This document shows, in pieces, positions 1 through 9,727 of a stretch of DNA of 64,000 bases; the stretch's first letter is position 1, and every line of letters starts with the position of its first letter. The position numbers and the translations under genes are program-made. The DNA comes from Microcella putealis. GTDB taxonomy: Bacteria; Actinomycetota; Actinomycetes; Actinomycetales; Microbacteriaceae. The notes beneath the pieces were generated by a model. That model worked only from the letters and a program-made list of their open reading frames with translations. It made no database searches and had not been told where the DNA came from. The stretch is taken from NCBI RefSeq assembly GCF_004216575.1, contig NZ_SGWW01000001.1:372001-436000 (forward strand), read 5' to 3'.

Positions 1-3000
1 GCGGGCCGGCCGTGTGACCGTCTGCGCGGTCACGTCAACGCTCGCCGTGCATCCCTGACCGTTGTGCGCGTACACGACAACCCGGTAGCTGCGGTCTCCG
101 GCGAGCCCGGAAAGGGTCGCGCTGGTGCGATCGGCGGGGTACGCGGTGGCTCCTGCGGGCGGCGAGAGCGTCGGCGAACCAGCGTCGACTCCCGACACGG
201 TGCAGCTGGGGGCCTCACCGCCCCCGTCGGTAAACCACACGAAGTAGCGGTCGATCGCTCGACCATTGGCCCCGAAGGCTCCGGCCCAGTCGACTCGCAA
301 CTCCTGAGCATTCGGGTCATCGCTGGGCGTCGTCTGCACGGCACTGGGTGCGGCAACGCGCAGGGGCGGGCCCGCCGGCGTGCCCGTGGTCTCCGCGCTA
401 TTCCACGTGGTCAGGGGCGAGAAGGCATCGTTTCGCGCACTCACACTCACCCCGTAGGCGGTGCCGTTCTGCAGGGCACCGGCATCAACGACGGGAAGGG
501 CGTACGCGGTTCCTGCTGGGTCATTTGCCGACACCTCAAGCTCGCGTGTGACCGGACCCACCGTGACGACGTAGCGCCGAATCGGCGAGGCTCCCGCCGG
601 CTGAGTGGGCTTTTCCCACGTGACACGAAGACCGCCGTCGAGCGGCGTACGAGAAACCGCCACGGGCGCCGGCGGGACGAGGTCTGACCACACAGAATCG
701 CTCAGTGTCGTCGGGGCACTCGCACCTTGGGCGTTGATCGCGGCGACCGCGATGCGCACGCGGTTGTCTGGCCCGTTCCCGGTCGTCGGCACCGTACACG
801 GCGAACTCGCGCAGGCAACCGTCGCCGTCACCGCCCCGTCACTCACCCGGGTCACCGTCGCGTCGAAGCGCTGAATGGGCGCGTTGTTTGACGCCCCCGG
901 CTGCCAAGCAATAGTCAGCGTGCGGTCGCCAAACTCTTGCACGCGCAACCCGCTGACAGGGTCGGGAACGTCTTGCACCGAAATGCGGATGCTGCCCCAG
1001 ACCAGGCGACTAGGGTCGCCCGTCGCATCGGCGACCTGGTACTCGAGGAGGCTGTCGCCGGGCTGGGCACTGTTGGCCACGGTCACCGAGACCGCCTGCC
1101 CGTCATCGGTGGGACGTATCTGTACGCCAGCCGGAATAGAGGCACTGTCGAGGCCGCGAATCGCCACGACGCGCAGCGGCTCGAGCGGGAACGGGTTCGT
1201 CGCCTGGTCGTTGGTGAGTACGTCGACGACGGTGGTTTCCCCTCGCGGGGCGATCGCCGCATCCTCAATCGGGCGCGCGAGCGGTCGCGTCGACGGCACT
1301 ACCGTGACGTCGATTCGACCGGACGTTCCCTCGGCGGCGTCGTCTCGCACCCCCACGGCGGCCCCGAATCGCGTGCCGCGCGGGGTGCTCGCTGCCACGC
1401 TCACCGTCGCCCTCTGGCCGCTGATCGCGATATCAAGGCCCGCCGGGAGGGCGCTTTCCAGGGCGTACGCCAGCTCGTCGATGTCGTCGGGGTACGGGTA
1501 CGAGGTGATGCGCACCAGGTCGAGTTCGCGGCTCGTTCCCGGTTCGAGCTCGATGGTGGCACCGACGAGTACGGGAGGCTGGTTCTCTCGTGCCGTGACC
1601 TCGATGGGCAGCACGATTGTCGCGACGCGCCCCTCAGGGTCGTTTGCCGTGACACCGTCGGTCACCTCGAAGCTGATCGACGCCGGCCCGAAGTAGAGGT
1701 CGGCCGAACGGAAGCGCAGCGTCTGCTCGTCAACCACGAGCGCGCTGCCGTCGGCGTTGCTCGCCCGCACGGTCGCGGTATCGGTGAGCCGTACCTGTCG
1801 CCCGCCGACCGCCAACACGTAGTCGTTGATCGGGATGGTCACGGTCTCTTCGCTGACAACCTGGATGCGCGGTGCGCGGCGATCGAGCTGCGGAAGCGCA
1901 TCCGCGGTGCCAGGAATCCAGATGAACGCCGTTCCGGTCACGGAGGGGTCGGCCGGATGGCTGAGGGAGAACGGCACAATCTGACGCCGTTCGCCCACTG
2001 TGACCCGGATTCGACCGTCAGCCAGCACTGTGGCACCCGTGCTGTATCCGGGCACGACCCGCACGGCGAGTTCATCGGCCGAGCCCTCGGCGAAGAACGC
2101 CCGAGCGAGCACATCGACGTCGACGGTGTCGCGTTCCAGAATGTCGGCGAGCGTCAGCACGACGTCACGCGCGATCGGCGGCTGCAGCGGGGCATCGGTC
2201 ACCACGCTGACGGTGACGAAGGCCTGCGATGCTCCCCCGAAGTCGTTCGTGATCGTGTAGATGGCGCCGTAGATCCCGGGTTCTGCCGGCGGCGCTAGGC
2301 GGACGAAGCCGCCATCGACGACCTCGGCGATCATTCGCGGGTCGCCGCTTTCGACGCTCGTGACACGCAACGCACCGCCGCCCGGATCGCTGTCATTGTC
2401 GAGCACCGGCACGGTGACGACACCGCCGGGGCGCACCACGACCTGGTCGTCATTCGCCACCGGGTTACGAGCGCCCTCGAGGCGCGGGCTGATGCCAACG
2501 CGAATCGTTCCAGACGCGCGGGCGCCCAGGGCATCGACCACGGTGTAGCGGAACTCGTCGGTGCCTGCCGCGTATTCACCCGCCTGGTAATCGACGTAGT
2601 CGAGTCCGCTGTCGATCACGGTCCCCCGCTCGGGCGCGGTCTCCTGACCGACGAGCTGCACCGAGTCGCCATCCGGGTCCATGTCGGCGACGGGAATCCG
2701 GATGCGCACCGTCTCACCGGCAATCACTCGGGCTGTGATGGTGCGGGGCACGGGCGGCGAGTTGGTGGCCTCATCCGCCTCCCGGACGCTGATCCTCACG
2801 GTCGCCTGCGCCCGTTCGACCCCGAGCGGGCCCAACACTTCATACACCGCGGTGAAGTCGCCCGGTCGCTCGGGCGCGAGGTATCGCAGCGTGTCCCCGC
2901 TGACGAAGAGCAGGCCGTCATTTCCGCCGAGGCCGCGGACCAGATCGGGGGCCAGCGTGATGGGCTCGTCGTCGGGATGCTCGTCGTTCTCGAGCACCGG

Positions 3001-5373
3001 AATCGTCACCGCATCCCCGACCCGCACGGTCACCGTGTCATCCACCGCGATCGGGGGCTGCAGGGTCTCCGGACGCGGAATCTCGATGACCGTGATGGTG
3101 CCCTCGGCATCGGCGTAGCCGTTCGAGATGCGATAGCTCAGGGCGACGGGACCGTCCAGGGGCCGTGTCAGGGTGATGCGTGCATCCCGCTGGTCGAGCA
3201 CCTCCGCGCGAATTCCGCTGTCGGCGGGAACGTCGGTGATGCCGGTGACGACGAGTACGCCGCCCGCCGGATCGATGTCGGTGGATGCGACCGGCACCAC
3301 GGCGCTCGACAGGGAACGCACGAACGCCGTCTTGGGCACCGTGACGGGCGCGGCCAGCTCCGGCGGAGCCGTGACATCGATACGCACAACGCCGGTGGCG
3401 CTCTGGTCGCCGTCACTCACGACGTACTCGACGTAGTGGGTGCGCACCTCATCGGAGCTGAAGCGGAAGAAGCCACGCTCGAGGCGCGGGGTGATGAGCG
3501 CCCCCGCCCGCTCGGGGACCGACACGAGGCGCACTGTTCCACTTCCGCCGCGCACGTAGCGCAACGGTTCGACCCGCGCCTCTTCGCCCGCAACCACCTG
3601 CACCGCGAACGGCTCAGCGATGATCGGCACCTGCCCGAGGGGGCGAACGGTGACCGCCAGCTCTCCGACGCCCGCCAATGAACCGTCAGAGACGGTCAGC
3701 GCAACGGTACGTATCTCGCCGGCACCCCCCAGCTCAGAGACGGTGACGCGACCGTCAGGGCGGGCAACAACCTGGTCGGGTGCCGCGACCGTCGCATCGG
3801 CCAGGTACAGCGGGTCGCCGTCGGGGTCGACCCATTCGCCCAGCACGTTCGCCGTCACTCGGCCCCCCTCGGCCACGGTCGTGCGGGCGGGTCGCACCTG
3901 GGTGGGGGCGCCGTTCTCTTCCGGCTGGCGCACCGTGACGACCACGGTCGCCGTGTCCGAGCCGCCTCGGCCGTCGGTGATGGTGTAGTCGAAGGCCAGC
4001 ACGCCGGCGGCGTCGGGCGGAAGCGTGAGCTGTACTTTTTGACCGCTGTCGACAATGTCGAGGCGCGCCTCATCGTCGGGGCCCAGCTCTGTCGTTTCGG
4101 AGACCACGAGCACGTCACCGTTGGGGTCACGATCGTTCAGCAGAACCGGAAGGATCGTCGATCGACCGGGCCGCGCGCCGAAAGCGTCATCTTCGGCGAT
4201 CGGCGGCTGCTGCACCCGGTCAAGCTCCGGAGGGACATCCAGCGTTTCGGCCTGTTCCTCCCGCTCGTCCTCCTCCTCCGCGATGAGGTCATCCCAATTG
4301 GCGATGAGCGCACCGCTGCCGCGCACATCCCACACATTCCCCGTCGCACGATCGTTGAGGACCACCCGATCGTCTCGCACGACGAAGTCGAGACCCTCCC
4401 CCGGGAGAAGCCCGGGAAGGGTCGCGAAGGCCGGTTCCGTGCACGAGCGCCACGCGGTGCCGTCTGTCCACGCCGCGATGATGCAGCCGTCGACGACGAC
4501 CGGGGCGATGGGGTCGCCCGCGCGGTCGGCAACGAGTTCGCGCACCTCACCCGCTGCGTCGATCGACAGCAAGCTCGTGGGCGTCGCGACGATCAACGAG
4601 TCCGCCTCGTCCGAGGCGTGCGCGAGCACCGCGTCACCCTCCGCGAGCCAGGGGCTGAGGTCGATGGGATCGCCGTCGCGCAGCACGCGTTCGCCATCCG
4701 GATCGAGGACCCACCACTGGCCGGCCGCAATCGTGATGTCGAGGCGGCCGGTCGATGCGGGTTCGATGGGCCAGCTCTGTTCGACTCGGTCCAGGCGGCC
4801 GGGCGCAAGGCGATGCACCTCGCCCGTCGCCGGGGACGCGATGGCGAGCCCGTAGCGGTCGGTCGCCCGCACGGCCGAGTCTGGCCCAAAGGACAGGGGC
4901 GCGACCGAGGCAACGTCAAAGTCATCAAACAGAACCCATGGCACCGTCCACAGGTCACCCGTATCCGCCGTGTGCACGACCACCGTCTGGCCGACGAGCC
5001 GCACGTCGGGCTCGATGGGCGGCAGGGGAACCGTGAAGTCGACGGTCGCGCGCGCAGCGTCCAGCACTTCCGCTTGCGCATTCAGACGGTCGAGCACCAT
5101 GACGTCGCTGCCGTGGTGACGCACCTCGAGCTCAGATCCCTCACCCACGACGACCGCGTCCAGCGCGCCGATCTGCAGGTTCGCGCGTGCGGCCGATTGC
5201 CGCTCACCGTTGACGACCCAGACGGAGCCGTCGTTGAGCTGGGCGCGCTGCACGTCAAAGCCTGGGTGCAGAATCGCGAGTGTTGAGACGACCGCCGCGA
5301 TGAGGGTGCCGCTGACGGCGCTCACCCACGCGGATCGTCGGTGGGATGCGCGCTGCGCGGCGGCGAGGACCAT
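1..5373 (-). CDS. Giant membrane-anchored Ig/cadherin-like and FN3 repeat protein (3' end missing)
   Basis: The open frame runs 1791 codons from an ATG one base after the kinase stop to the window edge, so the C-terminus is missing. Residues about 13-38 form one hydrophobic segment, which would anchor a large extracellular part. Residues about 40-380 look like a beta-rich sensor region. Cadherin/Ig-like repeats then carry a recurring VPVL-x-ND-x-DP motif, for example LLNDRDPNGD near 4120, LENDEHPDDE near 2980 and LDNDSDPGGG near 2400. The last 300 residues or so look like fibronectin type III modules (GGLRVTWEKP near 620; YRVVVYAHNGQGC near 90). The family is known in Microbacteriaceae beside kinase/phosphatase/FHA genes. 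A role as surface scaffold or kinase partner is inferred from that context. Confidence 0.85.
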   Translation of the reverse strand, partial: MVLAAAQRASHRRSAWVSAVSGTLIAAVVSTLAILHPGFDVQRAQLNDGSVWVVNGERQSAARANLQIGALDAVVVGEGSELEVRHHGSDVMVLDRLNAQAEVLDAARATVDFTVPLPPIEPDVRLVGQTVVVHTADTGDLWTVPWVLFDDFDVASVAPLSFGPDSAVRATDRYGLAIASPATGEVHRLAPGRLDRVEQSWPIEPASTGRLDITIAAGQWWVLDPDGERVLRDGDPIDLSPWLAEGDAVLAHASDEADSLIVATPTSLLSIDAAGEVRELVADRAGDPIAPVVVDGCIIAAWTDGTAWRSCTEPAFATLPGLLPGEGLDFVVRDDRVVLNDRATGNVWDVRGSGALIANWDDLIAEEEDEREEQAETLDVPPELDRVQQPPIAEDDAFGARPGRSTILPVLLNDRDPNGDVLVVSETTELGPDDEARLDIVDSGQKVQLTLPPDAAGVLAFDYTITDGRGGSDTATVVVTVRQPEENGAPTQVRPARTTVAEGGRVTANVLGEWVDPDGDPLYLADATVAAPDQVVARPDGRVTVSELGGAGEIRTVALTVSDGSLAGVGELAVTVRPLGQVPIIAEPFAVQVVAGEEARVEPLRYVRGGSGTVRLVSVPERAGALITPRLERGFFRFSSDEVRTHYVEYVVSDGDQSATGVVRIDVTAPPELAAPVTVPKTAFVRSLSSAVVPVASTDIDPAGGVLVVTGITDVPADSGIRAEVLDQRDARITLTRPLDGPVALSYRISNGYADAEGTITVIEIPRPETLQPPIAVDDTVTVRVGDAVTIPVLENDEHPDDEPITLAPDLVRGLGGNDGLLFVSGDTLRYLAPERPGDFTAVYEVLGPLGVERAQATVRISVREADEATNSPPVPRTITARVIAGETVRIRIPVADMDPDGDSVQLVGQETAPERGTVIDSGLDYVDYQAGEYAAGTDEFRYTVVDALGARASGTIRVGISPRLEGARNPVANDDQVVVRPGGVVTVPVLDNDSDPGGGALRVTSVESGDPRMIAEVVDGGFVRLAPPAEPGIYGAIYTITNDFGGASQAFVTVSVVTDAPLQPPIARDVVLTLADILERDTVDVDVLARAFFAEGSADELAVRVVPGYSTGATVLADGRIRVTVGERRQIVPFSLSHPADPSVTGTAFIWIPGTADALPQLDRRAPRIQVVSEETVTIPINDYVLAVGGRQVRLTDTATVRASNADGSALVVDEQTLRFRSADLYFGPASISFEVTDGVTANDPEGRVATIVLPIEVTARENQPPVLVGATIELEPGTSRELDLVRITSYPYPDDIDELAYALESALPAGLDIAISGQRATVSVAASTPRGTRFGAAVGVRDDAAEGTSGRIDVTVVPSTRPLARPIEDAAIAPRGETTVVDVLTNDQATNPFPLEPLRVVAIRGLDSASIPAGVQIRPTDDGQAVSVTVANSAQPGDSLLEYQVADATGDPSRLVWGSIRISVQDVPDPVSGLRVQEFGDRTLTIAWQPGASNNAPIQRFDATVTRVSDGAVTATVACASSPCTVPTTGNGPDNRVRIAVAAINAQGASAPTTLSDSVWSDLVPPAPVAVSRTPLDGGLRVTWEKPTQPAGASPIRRYVVTVGPVTRELEVSANDPAGTAYALPVVDAGALQNGTAYGVSVSARNDAFSPLTTWNSAETTGTPAGPPLRVAAPSAVQTTPSDDPNAQELRVDWAGAFGANGRAIDRYFVWFTDGGGEAPSCTVSGVDAGSPTLSPPAGATAYPADRTSATLSGLAGDRSYRVVVYAHNGQGCTASVDVTAQTVTRPAR

Positions 5374-5374
5374 C

Positions 5375-6784
5375 TCAGTTCCCACCCGTCATCGCGCATT
5401 TTTCGGCGCTCGCCGGGCCGGTACGCCCCTCACGGGCGACGCGCACCGTCACGCAGACCTGTTGGCCGGGCTCGGCGACGACCGCAAATTCGGTTGCGCG
5501 CTGCACGGCGGGGGGCTGACCGTCAACGCTGACCCGGTACGTGTCGCCCGCGGCGATCCCGGGATCTTGCCAGCGGAACGTGACCTCCTCGCCCGCCACC
5601 TCTGCTTCCACGTCGGTGACCCGTGGCAACGACCCGTCTTCTCCGGTGACAGCCCACCACGTGGCCGTTGCCCCGAGACCCACCACGGCCAACGCGACCA
5701 CGACGAGCACCGCGGCGATGACTCGCGATCGGTGACCCTCATGCCGCGCGGCGCGGGCTTCCGTGCCGAGGGTTCCGGCAGACACGGTCGCCTCGGTATC
5801 GACGGGGCTGCGACGGCGGCGACGTGGCCCCCGCCCGGTGGGCGTCCGCGGCGACACGGCGCGCACCACCGTGCGGTCGGCGGGGTCGCCGGCGATTGCC
5901 CTCGCCCAGTCGTCGAGGGCAATATCGGCGTGAGTCGGAGCGAGGCCCAGCTCGGCCTCGACGCGCTGCAGGTCGCGCACCAGTTCCAGCGCGGTCTGCT
6001 GCCGTCGCCCGGGGTCGCGGCTCATGGCGCGACGCAGCACCGCCTCGAGAGAGGCCGGCGCATCCTGCCGATCAAGCGCGGGCAGTCGCGATCGGGTGAT
6101 GCGCGCAATCAGTTCGCGGGTGCCGTTCTGCCCGCCGGGCTGCTCAAAGGGTGAGCGACCGGCGAGAAGCGTGTACAGCGTTGCCCCCAGGGCCCACACT
6201 TCGCTGCCGATCGTGCCGGTTGTTTCGTCGAGCAGCACTTCCGGCGCCGACCACGGGACGGACATTCCCACCGTGTCCCCCACGCTCGGCGCGGCGCCGA
6301 GGCTCGCGGCGATGCCAAAGTCGCTCAGCACCGGATGCCCGAACGCGGTGGTCAAAATATTGGACGGCTTGATGTCGCGGTGAAGAACACCCTGCCGATG
6401 CGCCGTCTCAATGGCACTGCCGATCTGCACGCCTATGCGCAGCACCTCCGTGACCGGGATCGTCTCGCGGCGAAAACGATCGGCTAAGTGAGCACCACAC
6501 AGCTCCATGACGAGATAGGGGCGACCGTCGGCGCTGATGGAGGCCTGGTACACCGTCAAAATGCCGGGATGCGATGACAGCTGCGCCATAAGGTTGGCTT
6601 CGGCCTGGAACATGCGCCGCACGCTGTCGGTGACCACGTCGGCGAGCATGACCTTGACGGCCACTTGGCGCCTCGGCATGTTCTGTTCGTACAGAAACAC
6701 GTCGGCGAAGCCACCCGTGCCGAGCAGGCGGATATGGGTGAAGCCGGGCAGGACCGGCGGCACTGACGGCCGACGTTGCACCAC
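5375..6784 (-). CDS. Transmembrane Ser/Thr protein kinase (PknB-type catalytic domain) with FN3-like outer domain
   Basis: The 469-residue product has a Hanks-type kinase domain at about residues 15-280: glycine loop GTGGFADV, VAVK (Lys44), HRDIKPSN (Asp137), DFG (Asp155) and the activation-segment end PWSAPEVL. A basic linker precedes one membrane segment at about 355-378. The remaining 85 residues outside the membrane resemble a single FN3/Ig fold (VTFRWQDPG, YRVSVDGQ). There are no PASTA repeats, so this is not a classical PknB. The start is GTG after a strong GGGAGG Shine-Dalgarno site; a second GTG follows at once. It lies between the PP2C gene and the Ig/FN3 giant, with one base to the latter, so the set should be one transcript. 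Substrates are unknown. Confidence 0.93.
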   Translation of the reverse strand: MVQRRPSVPPVLPGFTHIRLLGTGGFADVFLYEQNMPRRQVAVKVMLADVVTDSVRRMFQAEANLMAQLSSHPGILTVYQASISADGRPYLVMELCGAHLADRFRRETIPVTEVLRIGVQIGSAIETAHRQGVLHRDIKPSNILTTAFGHPVLSDFGIAASLGAAPSVGDTVGMSVPWSAPEVLLDETTGTIGSEVWALGATLYTLLAGRSPFEQPGGQNGTRELIARITRSRLPALDRQDAPASLEAVLRRAMSRDPGRRQQTALELVRDLQRVEAELGLAPTHADIALDDWARAIAGDPADRTVVRAVSPRTPTGRGPRRRRRSPVDTEATVSAGTLGTEARAARHEGHRSRVIAAVLVVVALAVVGLGATATWWAVTGEDGSLPRVTDVEAEVAGEEVTFRWQDPGIAAGDTYRVSVDGQPPAVQRATEFAVVAEPGQQVCVTVRVAREGRTGPASAEKCAMTGGN

Positions 6785-6823
6785 GAGACCCCCCTCCCGG
6801 CGTGATCGCGCCCAGTCTAGGAG

Positions 6824-7624
6824 CTATGCACCAGCCGTGGCTTCCGGGGCGCGCACCACATCGATCACAATCAGGGTGACGTTGTCTCGGCCACCCTGCG
6901 AAAGCGCGGCGTCGAGCAATGCGTTCGCCGTCTCTCGCGCGCTCAGCCGGGCGGCGAGGTGCAGGCGCAAGCGCTCGTGCGACACCTCTTTCGTGAGACC
7001 GTCGGAGCACAGCAGCAGACGCAAGCCGGTCGTGATCGGAAGATCCAGAAAGTCGATGTCCGGCTCGAGCGAGAATCCCACGGCGCGCGTGATGACGTTC
7101 GCTTCGGGATGCGCCTCCGCCTCCTCCGCGCTGATCTGCCCAGCCGTCACCATCTCTTGGACGAGCGAGTGGTCGGTCGTGATCTGACGCAGCTCATTAC
7201 CGCTGAACGCGTAGACGCGTGAGTCACCGACGTTGAACACCGTCAGGTGCGCCGAGCCGGCGTCGTCAGCGGTGAGGGCCGCGCCGGTCACCGTCGTACC
7301 GATTCCGCGATCCTCCTCGTCGAGGTCGTGAATGTCCCAGGTCGCGCTGTGCAGCGCATCGATGATGTCGTCGCGGGTGACAAAGTCGCCGCGCGCCGCC
7401 GCCTGGAGCCGTCGCACGACGGCGTCGCTCGCGCGATCGCCGTGTGAATGGCCGCCCATCCCGTCGGCGACGGCGAACAAAGGCACGTCGGCGAGGTAGC
7501 TGTCTTCGTTGTGCGCCCGGCGATAGCCGACGTGCGTGACGCCGTGCCACGACAGTTCGACGGCCCCGGTCCGACCCGGCAGCCCGACAATATGGCGCAC
7601 GGTACTGCGGCCGATGGCGGTCAC
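6824..7624 (-). CDS. PP2C-family Ser/Thr protein phosphatase
   Basis: The 266-residue cytoplasmic enzyme has the metal-binding motifs of PPM phosphatases: HNEDSYL (Asp41), VADGMGGH (Asp54-Gly55), FNVGDSRVY and GGRDNVTLIVID near the C-terminus. It should reverse the phosphorylation made by the adjacent kinase, as PstP-type enzymes do. The start is placed at the GTG that overlaps the FHA gene's stop (GTGA). The frame stays open far upstream, but that part is a shadow of the FHA gene. The overlap suggests translational coupling. Confidence 0.93.
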   Translation of the reverse strand: MTAIGRSTVRHIVGLPGRTGAVELSWHGVTHVGYRRAHNEDSYLADVPLFAVADGMGGHSHGDRASDAVVRRLQAAARGDFVTRDDIIDALHSATWDIHDLDEEDRGIGTTVTGAALTADDAGSAHLTVFNVGDSRVYAFSGNELRQITTDHSLVQEMVTAGQISAEEAEAHPEANVITRAVGFSLEPDIDFLDLPITTGLRLLLCSDGLTKEVSHERLRLHLAARLSARETANALLDAALSQGGRDNVTLIVIDVVRAPEATAGA

Positions 7625-8223
7625 GGGTGCTCCTCGGGCGGGCTCGGGTTCGGGTGGAATTCGATGACGATGCCATCGCCCAGGTCGACGGCGGCGTCGG
7701 GGAGGACGACGCACGACTCTCCCGGTCGGAGCCGGCGTGGCGGCCCGGACGCCCAGTGTACGACGAGCCCGTTGGTCGATCCCGCGTCGGTGACGACGAG
7801 GGAGTCGCCGAGCTGCTCGATGCGTGCGTGCGTTGACGAGACCCCGCGGCGATCGCGCGGCACGATCAGCTTGCGCGGTTCGACAGGGCCGGCCACGCGC
7901 GCGGTTGCGGGCGAGCGGCCCACCAGCACGGGGCGGTCGAGCGGCACGGATGTCGCGGAATTGCGCACCACGAGCATCCATTCGATGCGATCGGGCGCGT
8001 TCGCGACCGGCGCGTCGTCGTCAGGCCATTCGACGGATGCGCGTGTCGCGCGCCGCGCGGACGCCGGCAAACGACGCAGCACCTCATCGACGGCCGATGC
8101 GACCGGCCGCGGCGCCGTGTCAGACGACGGCTCGACGAGCCGAATCACCGTGTCTTCGACATCCGAGCGGTCGACGGATTCTCGGGCGTCGCCCGTCGCG
8201 TCGCTGCTTCGGCTGTCGGACAT
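7621..8223 (-). CDS. FHA-domain phosphothreonine-binding protein
   Basis: The 200-residue protein has a C-terminal forkhead-associated domain at about residues 90-190 with the diagnostic GRS, SSTHARI (129-135) and STNG (149-152) motifs. The first 75 residues are acidic, low in complexity and rich in Ser/Thr/Asp, a plausible kinase target. FHA domains bind phosphothreonine, so it probably reads out the kinase in the same operon. It is the first gene of the unit. Its ATG lies six bases after a -10-like TACCGT with no Shine-Dalgarno site, so it is probably leaderless. Confidence 0.92.
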   Translation of the reverse strand: MSDSRSSDATGDARESVDRSDVEDTVIRLVEPSSDTAPRPVASAVDEVLRRLPASARRATRASVEWPDDDAPVANAPDRIEWMLVVRNSATSVPLDRPVLVGRSPATARVAGPVEPRKLIVPRDRRGVSSTHARIEQLGDSLVVTDAGSTNGLVVHWASGPPRRLRPGESCVVLPDAAVDLGDGIVIEFHPNPSPPEEHP

Positions 8224-8229
8224 GTCGTC

Positions 8230-8235
8230 ACGGTA
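8230..8235 (-). promoter_or_regulatory. -10 element of the FHA/PP2C/kinase operon (leaderless)
   Basis: Read on the minus strand, TACCGT is followed by six bases (gacgac) and the ATG of the FHA gene. No purine-rich ribosome site lies between. Transcription would begin at or next to the start codon. Confidence 0.5.
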
Positions 8236-8243
8236 CCGCGCGC

Positions 8244-9683
8244 TCAGCCCTCACCGAGGTAGCTCATCACGTGCTTGATCCGCGTGTAGTCCTCGAAACC
8301 GTAATGGGACAGGTCTTTGCCGTACCCGGAGTGCTTAAAGCCCCCGTGCGGCATGTCGGAAACGAAGGGAATGTGGGTGTTGATCCACACGCAGCCGAAG
8401 TCGAGGTCGCGGCTGAACCGCATCGCTCGGGCGTGGCGGTCGGTCCAGACGGACGCCGCGAGCGCGTAGCGCACACCGTTCGCCAGCTCGAGCGCTTCCT
8501 CCTCGGTGCGGAAGGTCTGCACGGTCAGCACCGGGCCAAAGATCTCCTCCTGCACGGCCTCGTCGTCCTGCTGCATCCTCGTGACGATGGTTGCCTCGTA
8601 GAAGTAGCCGCGATCGCCCTGACGACGGCCGCCGGTCACGATGTCGGCGTGCGCGGGCAGGCGGTCGACAACACCCGCCACCCTCGACAGCTGGTCGGCA
8701 TTGTTCAGCGCGCCGTACAGGATGCCGTCGTCATGAGGGGCCCCGGTTCGTCCGTGGCTCTGAGCGCGCGCCGCAAGCGCAGCGACAACCTCGTCGTGCA
8801 CAGACTCGTGGACGATAACCCGCGTGGCAGCGGTGCAGTCTTGGCCGCCGTTGAAGTAGGCGGCGAGCACGAGGCCCTCAGCCACCTTCTGGGGGTCGGC
8901 GTCGGGGAACACGATGGCGGGGGCCTTCCCGCCGAGTTCGAGGTGTACGCGCTTCAGGTCGTCAGCCGCCGCGCGGGCGACCTGCATTCCGGCGCGCACC
9001 GATCCGGTGATGGCCACCATCTGCGGGGTCGGGTGCTGCAGCAGGGCGGCGCCCGTCGACCGGTCACCGGTGACCACGTTGAGCACGCCGGCGGGAAGGT
9101 GCTCCGCCGCCAGGCGCCCCAACAGCAGCGTCGACTGCGGAGTGGTGTCTGACGGTTTCAGCACCACGGTGTTTCCCGCGGCAATTGCCGGCGCAATCTT
9201 CCACACCGCCATGTTGAGCGGATAGTTCCAGGGGGTGACCTGCCCGATCACGCCAATCGGCTCGCGCCGAATGAAGGAGGTGTGGCCCGCGAGGTACTCG
9301 CCGGCCGAGCGTCCGTCGAGGTCTCGAGCGGCGCCGGCGAAGAATCTCAGCTGGTCGACCGACTGATCGATCTCGTCGGCAACGAGTGTTGCCCGGGGCT
9401 TGCCGGTGTCTTCTGACTCCAGGTCAGCGAACTCGTCGGCGTGCGCCTCCATGGCGTCAGCGAGGCGGAAGAGGGCGAGCTGGCGCTCAGCGGGGGTCGT
9501 TCGCCCCCAGCTGCGGAATGCGCGATCGGCGGCGTCGTACGCACGATCGATCTCCGCGGGGGTCGAGATGGGCGCGTGTGCGTACACCTCTTCGGTGGCG
9601 GGGTTAATCAGGGCAATGGCCTCGTCGGCACCACTGTCGACTTCAGCTCCGTCGATGATGGGGCGCAGTGTGGTCTCACTCAT
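8244..9683 (-). CDS. patD: Aldehyde dehydrogenase, probably gamma-aminobutyraldehyde dehydrogenase
   Basis: This is a 479-residue NAD(P)-dependent aldehyde dehydrogenase. It shows PWNYPL, the catalytic Glu249 in HLELGGKAP and the catalytic Cys283 in NGGQDC. The C-terminal run with INTH, MPHGG and SGYGKD strongly resembles PatD, which oxidises 4-aminobutanal to GABA in putrescine breakdown. It diverges from an Lrp regulator and a class III aminotransferase able to supply the aldehyde. The ATG at 9683 was chosen over an upstream extension because it aligns with the family start and lies six bases after a -10-like TATCGT. Substrate choice is inferred; a betaine or other aminoaldehyde is possible. 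Confidence 0.85.
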   Translation of the reverse strand: MSETTLRPIIDGAEVDSGADEAIALINPATEEVYAHAPISTPAEIDRAYDAADRAFRSWGRTTPAERQLALFRLADAMEAHADEFADLESEDTGKPRATLVADEIDQSVDQLRFFAGAARDLDGRSAGEYLAGHTSFIRREPIGVIGQVTPWNYPLNMAVWKIAPAIAAGNTVVLKPSDTTPQSTLLLGRLAAEHLPAGVLNVVTGDRSTGAALLQHPTPQMVAITGSVRAGMQVARAAADDLKRVHLELGGKAPAIVFPDADPQKVAEGLVLAAYFNGGQDCTAATRVIVHESVHDEVVAALAARAQSHGRTGAPHDDGILYGALNNADQLSRVAGVVDRLPAHADIVTGGRRQGDRGYFYEATIVTRMQQDDEAVQEEIFGPVLTVQTFRTEEEALELANGVRYALAASVWTDRHARAMRFSRDLDFGCVWINTHIPFVSDMPHGGFKHSGYGKDLSHYGFEDYTRIKHVMSYLGEG

Positions 9684-9689
9684 ACGGGC

Positions 9690-9695
9690 ACGATA
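9690..9695 (-). promoter_or_regulatory. -10 element of the aldehyde dehydrogenase gene (leaderless)
   Basis: On the minus strand TATCGT is followed by six bases and the ATG. There is no Shine-Dalgarno site. It lies next to the phased GGAATC repeats that probably bind the divergent Lrp protein. Confidence 0.5.
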
Positions 9696-9727
9696 CCCGC
9701 GTGGCACGCATGAATCCAGCGCTCCGA

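Noticed and set aside
937..5286. Long plus-strand frames opposite the Ig/FN3 giant
   Set aside because: The minus-strand frame is open for 1791 codons with recurring repeat motifs; the plus-strand products are Arg-rich and featureless.
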